From: an uncultured bacterium
GTDB lineage: Bacteria > Verrucomicrobiota > Kiritimatiellia > CAIKKV01 > CAITUY01
Direction: 5' to 3'
DNA: 64,000 nucleotides
Assembly: GCA_903895695.1 (NCBI GenBank)
Contig: CAITUY010000054.1
Span: 1-64,000 of the forward strand
Shown here: positions 25,156 through 34,954 of the stretch, in pieces
Position numbering within the stretch: position 1 is the first letter of the stretch
How the letters are laid out: the number at the start of each line of letters is the position of its first letter
Translations under genes and position numbers: made by a program
Notes under the pieces: generated by a model
Seen by the model: the letters and a program-made list of their open reading frames with translations, nothing else
Database searches by the model: none
Told to the model about the DNA's origin: nothing

Positions 25156-26811
25156 TCACCCCGCTTCAGGCTGGGTATCGAACGTCACCCTCAAAACCTC
25201 ATCTGCGGTCGTGATGCCGTGGGCGACCTTATCCCACCCGTCGGCCGCCAGGGTGACCATGCCGAGTTTGACGGCCCGGTCGCGAATCTCCCGGGCTGAG
25301 GTCCGTTTGAGAATCAAGTCCTGGAGCTGCGGCACCAAAGTCATGACTTCGCATAAGGCGACCCGGCCGTGGTAACCGGTTCCGTTGCACTGACGGCAGC
25401 CGCGGCCGCGGCTCATCCGTCGCCCCCCCGCCTCGTACCATTCGCGGCACCCCTCGCACACGACGCGCACAAGTCGCTGGGCCAGGAAAGCCCGGACGGT
25501 CGACGAGATCAGATAGGGATCAATGCCCATATCGAGGAGGCGGATGGCGGCGCTCGGGGCATCATTGGTGTGCAGCGTGCTGAACACCAGATGGCCCGTC
25601 AGGGCGGTCTGGATTGTGATCTCGGCAGTCTCGCGGTCGCGGACCTCGCCGACCATCATGATATCCGGGTCGTGCCGCAGCATGCTGCGCAGGGCCCGGG
25701 CGAACGTGAGGTCGATCCTGGGGTTGACCTGCGTCTGCATGATCCCCTTGATCTCATACTCCACCGGGTCCTCGATCGTGATGATCTTGTGCTCGCGCGC
25801 GTTCAGCCGGCTCAGGCAGGCGTAAAGGGTCGTGCTCTTGCCGCTGCCTGTCGGACCGGTCACGAAAATGATCCCGTGCGGCAGCCGAAGCAGGTCGAGC
25901 AGCAGAGCCAGAGGCGCCGGGGAAAAGCCGAGGTGCTCGAGGCTGAACAGCATCACCGTAGGCAGAATGCGTATGACAATGTTCTCGCCGTGGATGGAAG
26001 GCACGACCGACACACGCAGATCGTAGGGCTGTCCGGCGATCGTGACGCGCGCGCGTCCATCCTGGGGCAAACGGCGCTCGACAATATTCAGGCCGGCCAT
26101 GAGCTTAATGCGGGAGATGATGGCCGGGTACAGAGTAGCCATCTGTTTCGATACGGGCGTGTCATACAAGACCCCGTCGATGCGCCGCCGGGTCAGGACG
26201 TCGTCCCGATACGTTTCGAAATGGATATCGGTGGCACGGTCGGCAATGGCCTGCTGCAGGAGCTGATTAACCAGCGTGACGACTGAGGCATCGTCGGCGC
26301 GCAGGTCGAGGTCGTGAGACGGCTCGACGATCCCGGCAGCGGCCTGCCGAGGTTCGTCGGCGAGAATACGCTCGACGGTTTCGGCCCCGACCCCATAGTG
26401 GCGCTGTATGGACTCAAGGATATCTGCTTCGCACGCGAGTGCCGACGCGACTCGCAAGCCAAGGCTGCTCTCGATATCCTCAACGGCGGAAAGATCGAAG
26501 GGGTTCGACAGCGCCACGGTCAGGACGCCGCCAGCCAAACGGACCGGCATCACGCGGTAGTGCGAGACGAAACGCGCGGACAGGGCGGCCACCGCGGCCG
26601 GCTCGACGACGGTCTCGCGCAGCGTGAGGAACGGGAGCCCTTGCTGGCGGGCAAGCGCCTCGAGCAACCGAGCCTCGGGAACGAACCGTTCGCGTACCAG
26701 AGTCCGCACCAGCGACTCGTTCCGTTCGCGGGACAGCCGAACCGCAATTTCGAGCTGAGGTGCTGTAAGTATCCCCTCTTCGACTAGCCGTTCTCCGAGT
26801 CGCGGGGCCAT
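25156..26811 (-). CDS. gspE: T2SS assembly ATPase GspE
   Basis: This 551-residue cytoplasmic ATPase has a ribosome binding site (aagggga). Its N1E-type domain (LGERLVEEGILTAPQL) binds GspL. The ATPase motifs are all present: Walker A GPTGSGKS at 319-326, Asp box TIEDPVE at 345-351, Walker B DIMMVGEVRD at 383-392 and a His box STLHTND at 411-417. Four cysteines (452, 455, 472, 475) form the usual zinc-binding element. It powers pseudopilus assembly. It starts 9 nt after the ATP synthase beta gene stops, in the same direction, which is an unusual neighbour. Confidence 0.9.
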   Translation of the reverse strand: MAPRLGERLVEEGILTAPQLEIAVRLSRERNESLVRTLVRERFVPEARLLEALARQQGLPFLTLRETVVEPAAVAALSARFVSHYRVMPVRLAGGVLTVALSNPFDLSAVEDIESSLGLRVASALACEADILESIQRHYGVGAETVERILADEPRQAAAGIVEPSHDLDLRADDASVVTLVNQLLQQAIADRATDIHFETYRDDVLTRRRIDGVLYDTPVSKQMATLYPAIISRIKLMAGLNIVERRLPQDGRARVTIAGQPYDLRVSVVPSIHGENIVIRILPTVMLFSLEHLGFSPAPLALLLDLLRLPHGIIFVTGPTGSGKSTTLYACLSRLNAREHKIITIEDPVEYEIKGIMQTQVNPRIDLTFARALRSMLRHDPDIMMVGEVRDRETAEITIQTALTGHLVFSTLHTNDAPSAAIRLLDMGIDPYLISSTVRAFLAQRLVRVVCEGCREWYEAGGRRMSRGRGCRQCNGTGYHGRVALCEVMTLVPQLQDLILKRTSAREIRDRAVKLGMVTLAADGWDKVAHGITTADEVLRVTFDTQPEAG

Positions 26812-26820
26812 GGAATCCCC

Positions 26821-28221
<1,401 letters not shown>

Positions 28222-28256
28222 TCACTCCTTGTTCCGGGCGGCTCGCCCAGACGCGG

Positions 28257-29153
28257 CTAGGCGACTTTCTTCTTCTTCTTGCGCGACGAAAACGACTCCC
28301 GCATGCTCTTGTCGACCAATTCGTGGGCGGCCCGGAAACACTGGTGCTTGAGTCGTTTGTGATCCTTTTCCAATTTCTGCGCACTTTCTTCCAGATGCAT
28401 GGCGCGGGCGGCGAACTCAGCCAGTTTGCTATCCTCGAACACTTCGTACAATTTGGACGCTACCCACACGGCTGACAGGTAGCCCACCATGTCCTTAAAA
28501 GTAGATTCTACCACAACTTTGCGCGCCTCGGCGATAAGCCCTTTGCCGACGGGAGCCGCGGCGCCCTCCACCGTCCCTGCGCGGTCGAACAGGTCCCCGC
28601 ACGGCAGGAGCGAGATGGTTTCGATCGTCTGCTGGGTGAACGAAATCGGCCGGGGATAGACGAGTGTCACGCGGCCCATCCTGCGTTCGGTGACTTCTTT
28701 GACGAGATAGTCACGAATCTCAACGGCCTGTTCGTATCGCGTGTCCTGGTTGATGCCCGGGAAGTAGTGAAACGTACGATTGCGCTCCGACAACTTTGCG
28801 GCCCCCTTTTCCCCGATGGCCACCAGGCGGACCCGGTCATCGGGCAGGGCACCCTGGGCTTCGAAGCCAGCCCCGATCACGCCCGCATTAAGACCGCCCA
28901 TGAAGCCCGAGTCGGAGGTAACCAACACAATGCCGAGCACGTCCGTCCCGCCGCTGACCAAGGGATTGTCGACGCCGACCATATCGACCACCCGGAAGAA
29001 CCCGGCGAATTCCTCCATGAACTGGGCGAAGCGCTCCTTCTCCCGTTCCATGGTGTGGTACTGCGACGCGGCGATGTTCTTGAGAGTCTGGATCAACTGC
29101 AGGAATTCCGCATTGAAACGGAGCTCACGTCTAAGCTGACTCAGCAAGGCCAT
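28257..29153 (-). CDS. atpG: F-type ATPase subunit gamma
   Basis: This is a 298-residue protein. The N-terminus LLSQLRRELRFNAEFLQLIQ is the gamma coiled-coil start, and SDSGFMGGLNAGVI is the usual central motif. The C-terminal helix (EFAARAMHLEESAQKLEKD onward) has lost much of the usual sequence (family: MKAATDNA, then YNKARQAAIT). It ends in RKKKKKVA, a short lysine tract beyond the normal end. Gamma is the central rotor axle in the alpha3beta3 ring. The divergent tip and basic end suggest altered contacts with the hexamer or something above it. Confidence 0.85.
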   Translation of the reverse strand: MALLSQLRRELRFNAEFLQLIQTLKNIAASQYHTMEREKERFAQFMEEFAGFFRVVDMVGVDNPLVSGGTDVLGIVLVTSDSGFMGGLNAGVIGAGFEAQGALPDDRVRLVAIGEKGAAKLSERNRTFHYFPGINQDTRYEQAVEIRDYLVKEVTERRMGRVTLVYPRPISFTQQTIETISLLPCGDLFDRAGTVEGAAAPVGKGLIAEARKVVVESTFKDMVGYLSAVWVASKLYEVFEDSKLAEFAARAMHLEESAQKLEKDHKRLKHQCFRAAHELVDKSMRESFSSRKKKKKVA

Positions 29154-29176
29154 GGGGATCGTGCCGCGCGCGCCGC

Positions 29177-29908
29177 CTACACATGCTCCTGCTTGAGCTG
29201 GTCCACGGCCTCGCGGAAGCGGTTTTGCATGCTCCCATCGATTTCGAGACTACCCAGTTTGAGCCGGATACCCGCGATCAACTCGGGGACAACGGTCTCG
29301 CGTACCTCCAACGAGACCCCAAACTTACGCGCCACCAGGTCCTTGATGCGGTCCTTCGTGGTCTGGCTCAGGGGACGTCCTGTCCCCACTTCGATCGATT
29401 CCGCGGCAATGGTGATGCTGCTGGCGTCCATGTCCTCGATGGCCGCAAGGAGCTCGTCGACGAATGCCTGATCGACCCGGGCGCCCATCTCGTCGCTGAA
29501 CACCATCTCGCAGATCCGGCCGGTGTTATCGAGGGTCTTGGCTTCCATATCCCTGGCCAGATCCTGCCGCATCCGTTCCTTGTTGCGGTTGGCTTCCTCC
29601 AAGATGCGGTCGCGCTCGCGCTTGGCCTCCTCAACAAGCGATTCGCGGGTGCGCGCCAGTTCCTTTTCCATCGTCTCCTTCGCGCGAGCAAGTTCCTGCT
29701 GGGACTCGGCGCTCTTCCGCCGGAAATCGGCTTCGTTTTCCTCGATCCGCTTGCGGATGGTGTCTTCTTTCTTGCCGAGTTCAGATTCAGCGTCACGCAG
29801 TTTGGCCACGGCCTTTATCGTGTCGCGCAGCAAAAGCTGGCGAATGACGACGACCATGACGACGAGTATCGCCAACTGCGCCAGAACCAGGTATAGCAAA
29901 CCCATCAT
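29177..29908 (-). CDS. F-type ATPase b-delta fusion (stator)
   Basis: This is a 243-residue protein; the start at 29908 is chosen because the transmembrane helix begins there. One N-terminal transmembrane helix (GLLYLVLAQLAILVVMVVVI, residues about 3-25) is followed by a long charged coiled coil to about 130, as in subunit b. A C-terminal domain follows with SQTTKDRIKDLVARKFGVS, then VVPELIAGIRLKLGSLEIDG. That matches the C-terminal part of delta/OSCP (family: ...GGVVIRVGDLVIDGS). So b and delta are fused, which explains the missing separate atpH. It should form the peripheral stalk. Confidence 0.85.
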   Translation of the reverse strand: MMGLLYLVLAQLAILVVMVVVIRQLLLRDTIKAVAKLRDAESELGKKEDTIRKRIEENEADFRRKSAESQQELARAKETMEKELARTRESLVEEAKRERDRILEEANRNKERMRQDLARDMEAKTLDNTGRICEMVFSDEMGARVDQAFVDELLAAIEDMDASSITIAAESIEVGTGRPLSQTTKDRIKDLVARKFGVSLEVRETVVPELIAGIRLKLGSLEIDGSMQNRFREAVDQLKQEHV

Positions 29909-29969
29909 AGTCGTTTCTCCGTCGCGTTTTCGCCAGGGCCATAACCGCCGACTGGCCGGGGACCACGCA

Positions 29970-30188
29970 TTACCCCCGTCCGAACAACTGGAACAAGACC
30001 AACAGCGCAATCACCGCGATCGACTCGGCGAAGACCAACGCGATAATCATGGCCTGCAAGATCTTCGGGGCCGCCGACGGGTTGCGACCCAAAGCCCTGA
30101 TGCTGGCATAACCGATCGTTGCGATGACTGCCGAGGGCCCGAGCACGGTGAGAAAGATCACCACAAAAATAATAAAATTCCGCATCAT
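29970..30188 (-). CDS. atpE: F-type ATPase subunit c (ring)
   Basis: This is a 72-residue protein with two membrane helices joined by a polar loop (ALGRNPSAAPK). The second helix carries the ion-binding carboxylate Glu55 followed by Ser56 (LVFAESIAVIALL). The first helix has Pro18 but no Gln in the position used by sodium-binding rings (Ile22 there), so proton coupling is the more likely reading, without certainty. It lies between epsilon and the b-delta fusion. A ring without a subunit a in the cluster is odd. Confidence 0.85.
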   Translation of the reverse strand: MMRNFIIFVVIFLTVLGPSAVIATIGYASIRALGRNPSAAPKILQAMIIALVFAESIAVIALLVLFQLFGRG

Positions 30189-30210
30189 ACTGCGTCTTCA
30201 CTGCCTCCGA

Positions 30211-30480
30211 TCACCCCTGTGCCACCTTGGCTTTGCGCGCCACCTGCTCGTCAAGAAGGATCACGCACTCGCCGCCCAGATATCGCACCATCCCCTTCTT
30301 AATCGGAATCCGGGTCTTCCAGTCAACCACAATCTCTCCCTCCTTGAGCAGACTCAGGATCGGAGCGTGATAGGCCAACAGCTCGAACTCGCCCGCATCG
30401 CCGGGCAAAAAGACACTTTCCGCCTCTCCCTGAAAGACGATGTGTTTCGGATTCAACACCTTCAGGGTGAACGTCGCCAC
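30211..30480 (-). CDS. atpC: F-type ATPase subunit epsilon, short form
   Basis: This 89-residue protein covers only the N-terminal beta-sandwich of epsilon (TLKVLNPKHIVFQGEAESVF, then GEFELLAYHAPIL, then YLGGECVILLDEQVA). The usual protein has about 130-140 residues, because a C-terminal helical hairpin follows that inhibits hydrolysis. Here the hairpin is missing. An enzyme with this epsilon should lack epsilon-type inhibition of hydrolysis. The gene lies between the second alpha-like gene and atpE, with 22 nt on each side. Confidence 0.85.
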   Translation of the reverse strand: MATFTLKVLNPKHIVFQGEAESVFLPGDAGEFELLAYHAPILSLLKEGEIVVDWKTRIPIKKGMVRYLGGECVILLDEQVARKAKVAQG

Positions 30481-30502
30481 GGCCGGCCTCCCGGTCTCGG
30501 CA

Positions 30503-31966
30503 TCATGCCGCCGCCTCGCCCAAACACAGCCGGATGGCGGCCGCCAAGCGCTCCTCGATCTGGGGTGTCAGCTCGGACTTCGCCTCGACTTCCTCGATCA
30601 AACCGACGTCGCTGCGCTTGGCAGAAATGATGATCTCGTGCGTGAAACGACCCAATTGCACAGCGTCCAAGTCGTCCAATAATCCCTCGCGCAACGCATA
30701 CAACAGGAGCACTTCCTCAGCCAACGACGCTGGGCTGCTCTGGGCCTGCTGCAAAACTCCGAGCAGCGCCCGACCGCGCTTGAGGACCCCCTCGGCCTCC
30801 TTGGAGAGACCGGACTGCAGCTTGCTCAGGCGCAGGACCTCAGTGTAGTGCATGTAGTCGCGCCGCAGCGTTCCGCTCAGTTGGCGCAGGATCGGCGGCT
30901 GGGCCCGCCCCCCCACAATCGACAGGGAGAGGTTGAAATCAATGGCCGGCCGCATCCCCTCGCCGAACAAGGTCGCGCTCAGGCTCACCAAGCCGTCACA
31001 AATCGAGATCAGATTCGAGGGGATGTACCCCGTCAGATCACCCTGCAGCGTATCCGCGATGCCCAAGAACGTCATTGATCCGCCACCGTGCTTGGCGTTC
31101 ATCTTGCCCGCCCGCTCCATCAGTTGCGTCTGCACGTAGAAGATATCGCCGGGGTAGGCCTCGCGGCCCGGCGGCCGTTCCAGCAGCAAGGAGAGCTGCC
31201 GATAGGCCCACGCGTGCTTGGTAAGGTCGTCAAACACGACCAGCACGTTGCGGCCCCGGCGCATGAACAACTCACCTATGGTGGCGGCCGTGAACGGAAC
31301 GATGTACTGCTCGCCGGCCGAGGCGCTATCCGTAGCCGCCACCACGATGGAATAGGCCAGCGCCCCGCGCTCAGCAAGCACGCCGACGACCTTCTGCAGG
31401 TTGACGACAGCCTTGCCGATACAGCAGTAGATACAGATCATGTCGCGCCCCTTCTGATTGAGGATGGCGTCGACCGCGATACTTGTCTTGCCGGTCATGC
31501 GGTCGCCCATCAGCAACTGCCGTTGCCCCTTGCCGACGGGTATGAGCGCGTCGATGACCTTTGACCCCGTGTAGAGAAACTGATTGACCGGTGCCCGCTC
31601 GATAATGGTCGGCGACGGAGCGAACACGGGCCGGTTGAACTCCACGACGAATTCACCCCGATTGTCGCAAGGGTTGCCCAGTGCATCGACCATGCGCCCA
31701 ACCAGGCTCTCGCCCACCGGGATCGTGAACGGCTCGCTGGTGCCGGAGACAGTCTGTCCGAGGCGGACGCCCGTATCGTCCCCCAGCAGCAAGGCGAGCA
31801 CATCCTCCTCATCAAACCCCATGATGATGCCCCGGTTTCCCCCGCCAAAATCCACGAGCTGCCCGTTGAGACACGACGGCAGCCCGGTGATGCGGACGAT
31901 CATCTTCTTGATGTCCTTGATCGTGCCGGTCTCGGATAACTTGATCTTAAACGGTGCCATGCCCAT
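30503..31966 (-). CDS. F-type ATPase alpha-like subunit 2, arginine finger lost
   Basis: This 487-residue alpha homologue overlaps the end of alpha 1 (ATG at 31966, before that gene's stop). The P-loop GDRMTGKT (154-161) and FDDLTKHAWAYRQLSLLL are kept. The arginine-finger segment that normally reads SVSRVGG is SLSIVGG here, with Ile350 in place of the catalytic Arg (E. coli alpha Arg376). The preceding ISITDGQ is ISICDGL. The arginine finger completes the catalytic site of the neighbouring beta. A subunit without it should build an inactive or regulatory interface. It lacks the short N-terminal helix of usual alpha. Confidence 0.85.
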   Translation of the reverse strand: MGMAPFKIKLSETGTIKDIKKMIVRITGLPSCLNGQLVDFGGGNRGIIMGFDEEDVLALLLGDDTGVRLGQTVSGTSEPFTIPVGESLVGRMVDALGNPCDNRGEFVVEFNRPVFAPSPTIIERAPVNQFLYTGSKVIDALIPVGKGQRQLLMGDRMTGKTSIAVDAILNQKGRDMICIYCCIGKAVVNLQKVVGVLAERGALAYSIVVAATDSASAGEQYIVPFTAATIGELFMRRGRNVLVVFDDLTKHAWAYRQLSLLLERPPGREAYPGDIFYVQTQLMERAGKMNAKHGGGSMTFLGIADTLQGDLTGYIPSNLISICDGLVSLSATLFGEGMRPAIDFNLSLSIVGGRAQPPILRQLSGTLRRDYMHYTEVLRLSKLQSGLSKEAEGVLKRGRALLGVLQQAQSSPASLAEEVLLLYALREGLLDDLDAVQLGRFTHEIIISAKRSDVGLIEEVEAKSELTPQIEERLAAAIRLCLGEAAA

Positions 31967-33410
31967 AAGCGGTAAGCTGCTGGTTCAGCCCCTCCTTGAT
32001 GTCTTCGGTCAAGTCCTTGCGATCGATCAGATTCCTGATCAGGTCCGGGCGCTCGGACCGGACCTTGGCGAGAAGCCCGCTGTTATAGGCCGCCACGTTC
32101 TGTGGCAGCAGTTGCTCCATGAAGCCGTTGGTCAGCGCGTAAAGAATGATCACCTGTTCCTCGACCGGCACAGGAGCGTTCTTGTCCTGCTTGAGCACCT
32201 CCGCGACCACGCGGCCCTTGCGCAATCGCTTCTCGACCGCCTCGGAGACACCCGCCTTGATGCGGGTGAGCTTTTCGAGCTCTTTGAACTGGATATACTC
32301 GAGACGCAAAATGCCGGCGAGCTTGCGCATGGCGGGCCATTGCACTTTGCTCCCGATACGTGACACGGATAGCCCGATGTCGATGGCGGGTTTGAACCCT
32401 TCCGTGAATAACGGCGTGCTGACGTACAGCTGGCCGTCGGTCATGGAAATAATATTCGTCGGTATATAACCCGTGACATCGCCCTGGACCGTCTCCACCA
32501 CCGGGAGGAAGGTCATGGACCCGGCGCCCCGTTCGGGACGCAACTTGCAGGCGCGTTCCACCAACTGCGAATGCAGGTAGAAGATGTCGCCCGGGTAGGC
32601 GTCGCGACCGGGCGACCGCTCCAGCAGCAACGACATCTGCCGGTACACCCAGGCATGCTTGGTGAGGTCGTCGAACACGACCAGCACGTCCCGCCCCTTC
32701 TCGTACATGAAGTACTCGCCCAGGCTGGCCGCCACGTAGGGCGCCAGATATTGCTGCCCCACAGAGACCGCGGCCGTCGCTGACACGATGACAGCGTATT
32801 CCATCACGTTGTGTTCTTTGAACAAATCGATGACGCGATTGAGCGAGGCCTCGGCCTTGCCAATGCAGCAGTAGATACAGATGACGTTCTTACCCTTCTG
32901 GTTAAGAATCGCGTCGGTCGCGATCGTCGTCTTTCCGGTCACGCGATCGCCGAGAATCAACTGACGCTGCCCCTTGCCGACGGGGTTCATCATGTCCAGA
33001 ATCTTGACGCCTGTCTCCAGCGCTTCCTTGAGCGGCGTGCGCTCCAGCACGGCCGGTGCCGAGCCGAAGACGGGATAGCGCATGTCGGCCCTGATCGGTC
33101 CATTCCCGTCGGACGGTTCGGCAAGGCCGGTGACGATGCGTCCCAGGAAGCCCTCGCCCACCGGCACCGTGCAGCTATTGATGGTGGAAAAGACGCGATC
33201 GCCCGGCTTGAGCTTCTGCCCCTCCTTAACGACCATCGCCAGTTCATACGTTCCGTCAAACCCTACGATGACGCCCTGGCTGCCGCCATCGAAATGCACC
33301 AACTGCCCATTCATGCAGTTTGTGAGACCGACGATGTGCGCGATGTCCTGCTTGATTTCCGAGATGACCCCGTATTCCTTGATCTGGATGGGGCTGATTT
33401 TAATCGGCAT
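31947..33410 (-). CDS. atpA: F-type ATPase subunit alpha 1
   Basis: This is a 487-residue alpha subunit with the P-loop GDRVTGKT (154-161). It keeps the arginine finger Arg351 in LSVSRIGSK and the Ser of ISMTDGQ, so this copy can complete a beta active site. It lacks about 20 residues at the N-terminus compared with the usual alpha (about 505-513), where delta binds. It follows the periplasmic protein gene by 30 nt and overlaps alpha 2, so the two alpha subunits are probably made in step. Confidence 0.9.
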   Translation of the reverse strand: MPIKISPIQIKEYGVISEIKQDIAHIVGLTNCMNGQLVHFDGGSQGVIVGFDGTYELAMVVKEGQKLKPGDRVFSTINSCTVPVGEGFLGRIVTGLAEPSDGNGPIRADMRYPVFGSAPAVLERTPLKEALETGVKILDMMNPVGKGQRQLILGDRVTGKTTIATDAILNQKGKNVICIYCCIGKAEASLNRVIDLFKEHNVMEYAVIVSATAAVSVGQQYLAPYVAASLGEYFMYEKGRDVLVVFDDLTKHAWVYRQMSLLLERSPGRDAYPGDIFYLHSQLVERACKLRPERGAGSMTFLPVVETVQGDVTGYIPTNIISMTDGQLYVSTPLFTEGFKPAIDIGLSVSRIGSKVQWPAMRKLAGILRLEYIQFKELEKLTRIKAGVSEAVEKRLRKGRVVAEVLKQDKNAPVPVEEQVIILYALTNGFMEQLLPQNVAAYNSGLLAKVRSERPDLIRNLIDRKDLTEDIKEGLNQQLTAYGHGTV

Positions 33411-33440
33411 GATGAGCGTCTCCGTTCAGCCTACGCAAAT

Positions 33441-34856
33441 TCATGGGGCTGCAGGCCCCTGGCCGGGCGAGCCCGAATCCGGGGGCGGCACTGTCGGCCC
33501 GGCCGGACCGGCGCCCCTGCGGTCCATGGTTTCGGACTTGGAGCGTCCGTACCAACGAAAGAAGAAGAACACGCTGAAAACGCCCAGGAAGATGATGATG
33601 ATCCAGATGATGCGCCAAGTCGTCTGCGGGTTGGGTGGCTTCACATTCAGCATGGGAGCGACGAAGAGGTCAGCCGGCTTCTGATTAGCCTGGAAGAGCT
33701 CTTCAATGCGCATGATCCGACCCTCGATCTGGCGCAACCGGTCCGCACGCTGCCGGGCAAACGCGACATACTCCTCGTTCAACGTGGCGGGCGGCTTGTT
33801 CGTCGCCAGGGATTCCAAATCGATCGCGATGCCGGCCATGCCGTTCGTCACCGATCCGTAGGCCTGGGTCTTCCTCCCGATCTCGATGAGATCGGCGATG
33901 CGCTTCTTCAACCGCGCCAGGTGCTCCTCGGCGCCTCCCCACGGGTTCCTGATCCGCACCTCAAACTCGCGGCTCTGCTGGGCGGGCAGCTCGACGGCCT
34001 CCGTATAGACATAGGTGAGCCCTTGAGCCGAATCGAAACCAACCTGTAGCCCACCGGCGTCCAGTATGTCGGTCGGGCCCACCTCTACAGGAAGATCCTG
34101 CCGTACCGGGGGGGTCCTCTTCTCCGTCAGCGAAGGATTAGTCACCTTGATTCTGAGCACGACCACCTGATCGGTTCGGCCACCGGCCCCCAAATCGGCG
34201 GGCGGCGGAACGAGCGGCGACCCGAGAATAGCCCCGGGATCTTTGCCCGCGGCGATAGCGAGATTCTCGAGTACCCCGACATCCTTACGGACCTGCTCGA
34301 TCGCCTTCAGGTTGGATTCGTATGCCCGGATGTGATCGGCGGCCGGGGCAACACCCACTGCATACGCCCGTTGACGCGCAGCAATGGCTTTGAGCGACTC
34401 CTCGACAACCCCCGCCATCTTCCGGGATGTGTCGACGCCCGGCGTGTCCTTGGTCGCGTCCGCCAAGGCTTTCGCGTGATCCTCATACTCGGTGAGAGAC
34501 TTCTCGGGAATGCTCCAGATATCGTTAAGGACAACCTCGAAGGTGCGCGCCTGCCCCGGCTCAAGCTCGATTTGTTTGTGGACGTAGTAAGTTTTCGTGG
34601 CCACGTCATAGCTGAGTTCGAGTTCGCCCAGGCTGATGATCGTGGACGGGCCCGCAAAAGGAGGAAGGGCCGTCCTAACCAGAGTCGTCCGCTTCTCAGT
34701 CTGCGACTTGTTGTAGGCCTTGACCTTGAGCGTGATGGTCGCGGCCGTTGCCGCGTACGAGAACAAAATCAATGCGGCGGCAACACCCCACCCGTACCAG
34801 ACCCAACCAGCCGGCTGTGCCGCGATGCGTCGCTGCGATTGCCCGCCTGTACTCAC
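33441..34856 (-). CDS. Envelope protein with two membrane anchors and duplicated domain
   Basis: This 471-residue protein starts at a GTG at 34856, because gaagga lies 7 nt before it and the frame above lacks a better start. An N-terminal hydrophobic stretch (WYGWGVAAALILFSYAATAA) is a signal peptide or anchor. Two related beta-rich domains follow, each with a K[AV]xNxSxTEKRT start and an LExPxQxRxFEVxL-type end (residues about 35-120 and 235-320). A helical region follows, then a C-terminal membrane helix (WRIIWIIIIFLGVFSVFFFF) with a short cytoplasmic tail. No family is recognised. It lies between the giant repeat protein and the F-type ATPase and could connect the two across the membrane, which is an inference. 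Confidence 0.65.
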   Translation of the reverse strand: MSTGGQSQRRIAAQPAGWVWYGWGVAAALILFSYAATAATITLKVKAYNKSQTEKRTTLVRTALPPFAGPSTIISLGELELSYDVATKTYYVHKQIELEPGQARTFEVVLNDIWSIPEKSLTEYEDHAKALADATKDTPGVDTSRKMAGVVEESLKAIAARQRAYAVGVAPAADHIRAYESNLKAIEQVRKDVGVLENLAIAAGKDPGAILGSPLVPPPADLGAGGRTDQVVVLRIKVTNPSLTEKRTPPVRQDLPVEVGPTDILDAGGLQVGFDSAQGLTYVYTEAVELPAQQSREFEVRIRNPWGGAEEHLARLKKRIADLIEIGRKTQAYGSVTNGMAGIAIDLESLATNKPPATLNEEYVAFARQRADRLRQIEGRIMRIEELFQANQKPADLFVAPMLNVKPPNPQTTWRIIWIIIIFLGVFSVFFFFRWYGRSKSETMDRRGAGPAGPTVPPPDSGSPGQGPAAP

Positions 34857-34954
34857 GTTGATTCCTTCGGGTGTTTGCACTGCGGGCAGATGGTAACAAG
34901 GGCGATACCAGAGAGGCAACCCCAATCCCCCCACTCGCCCCCCTCCACCCACGC

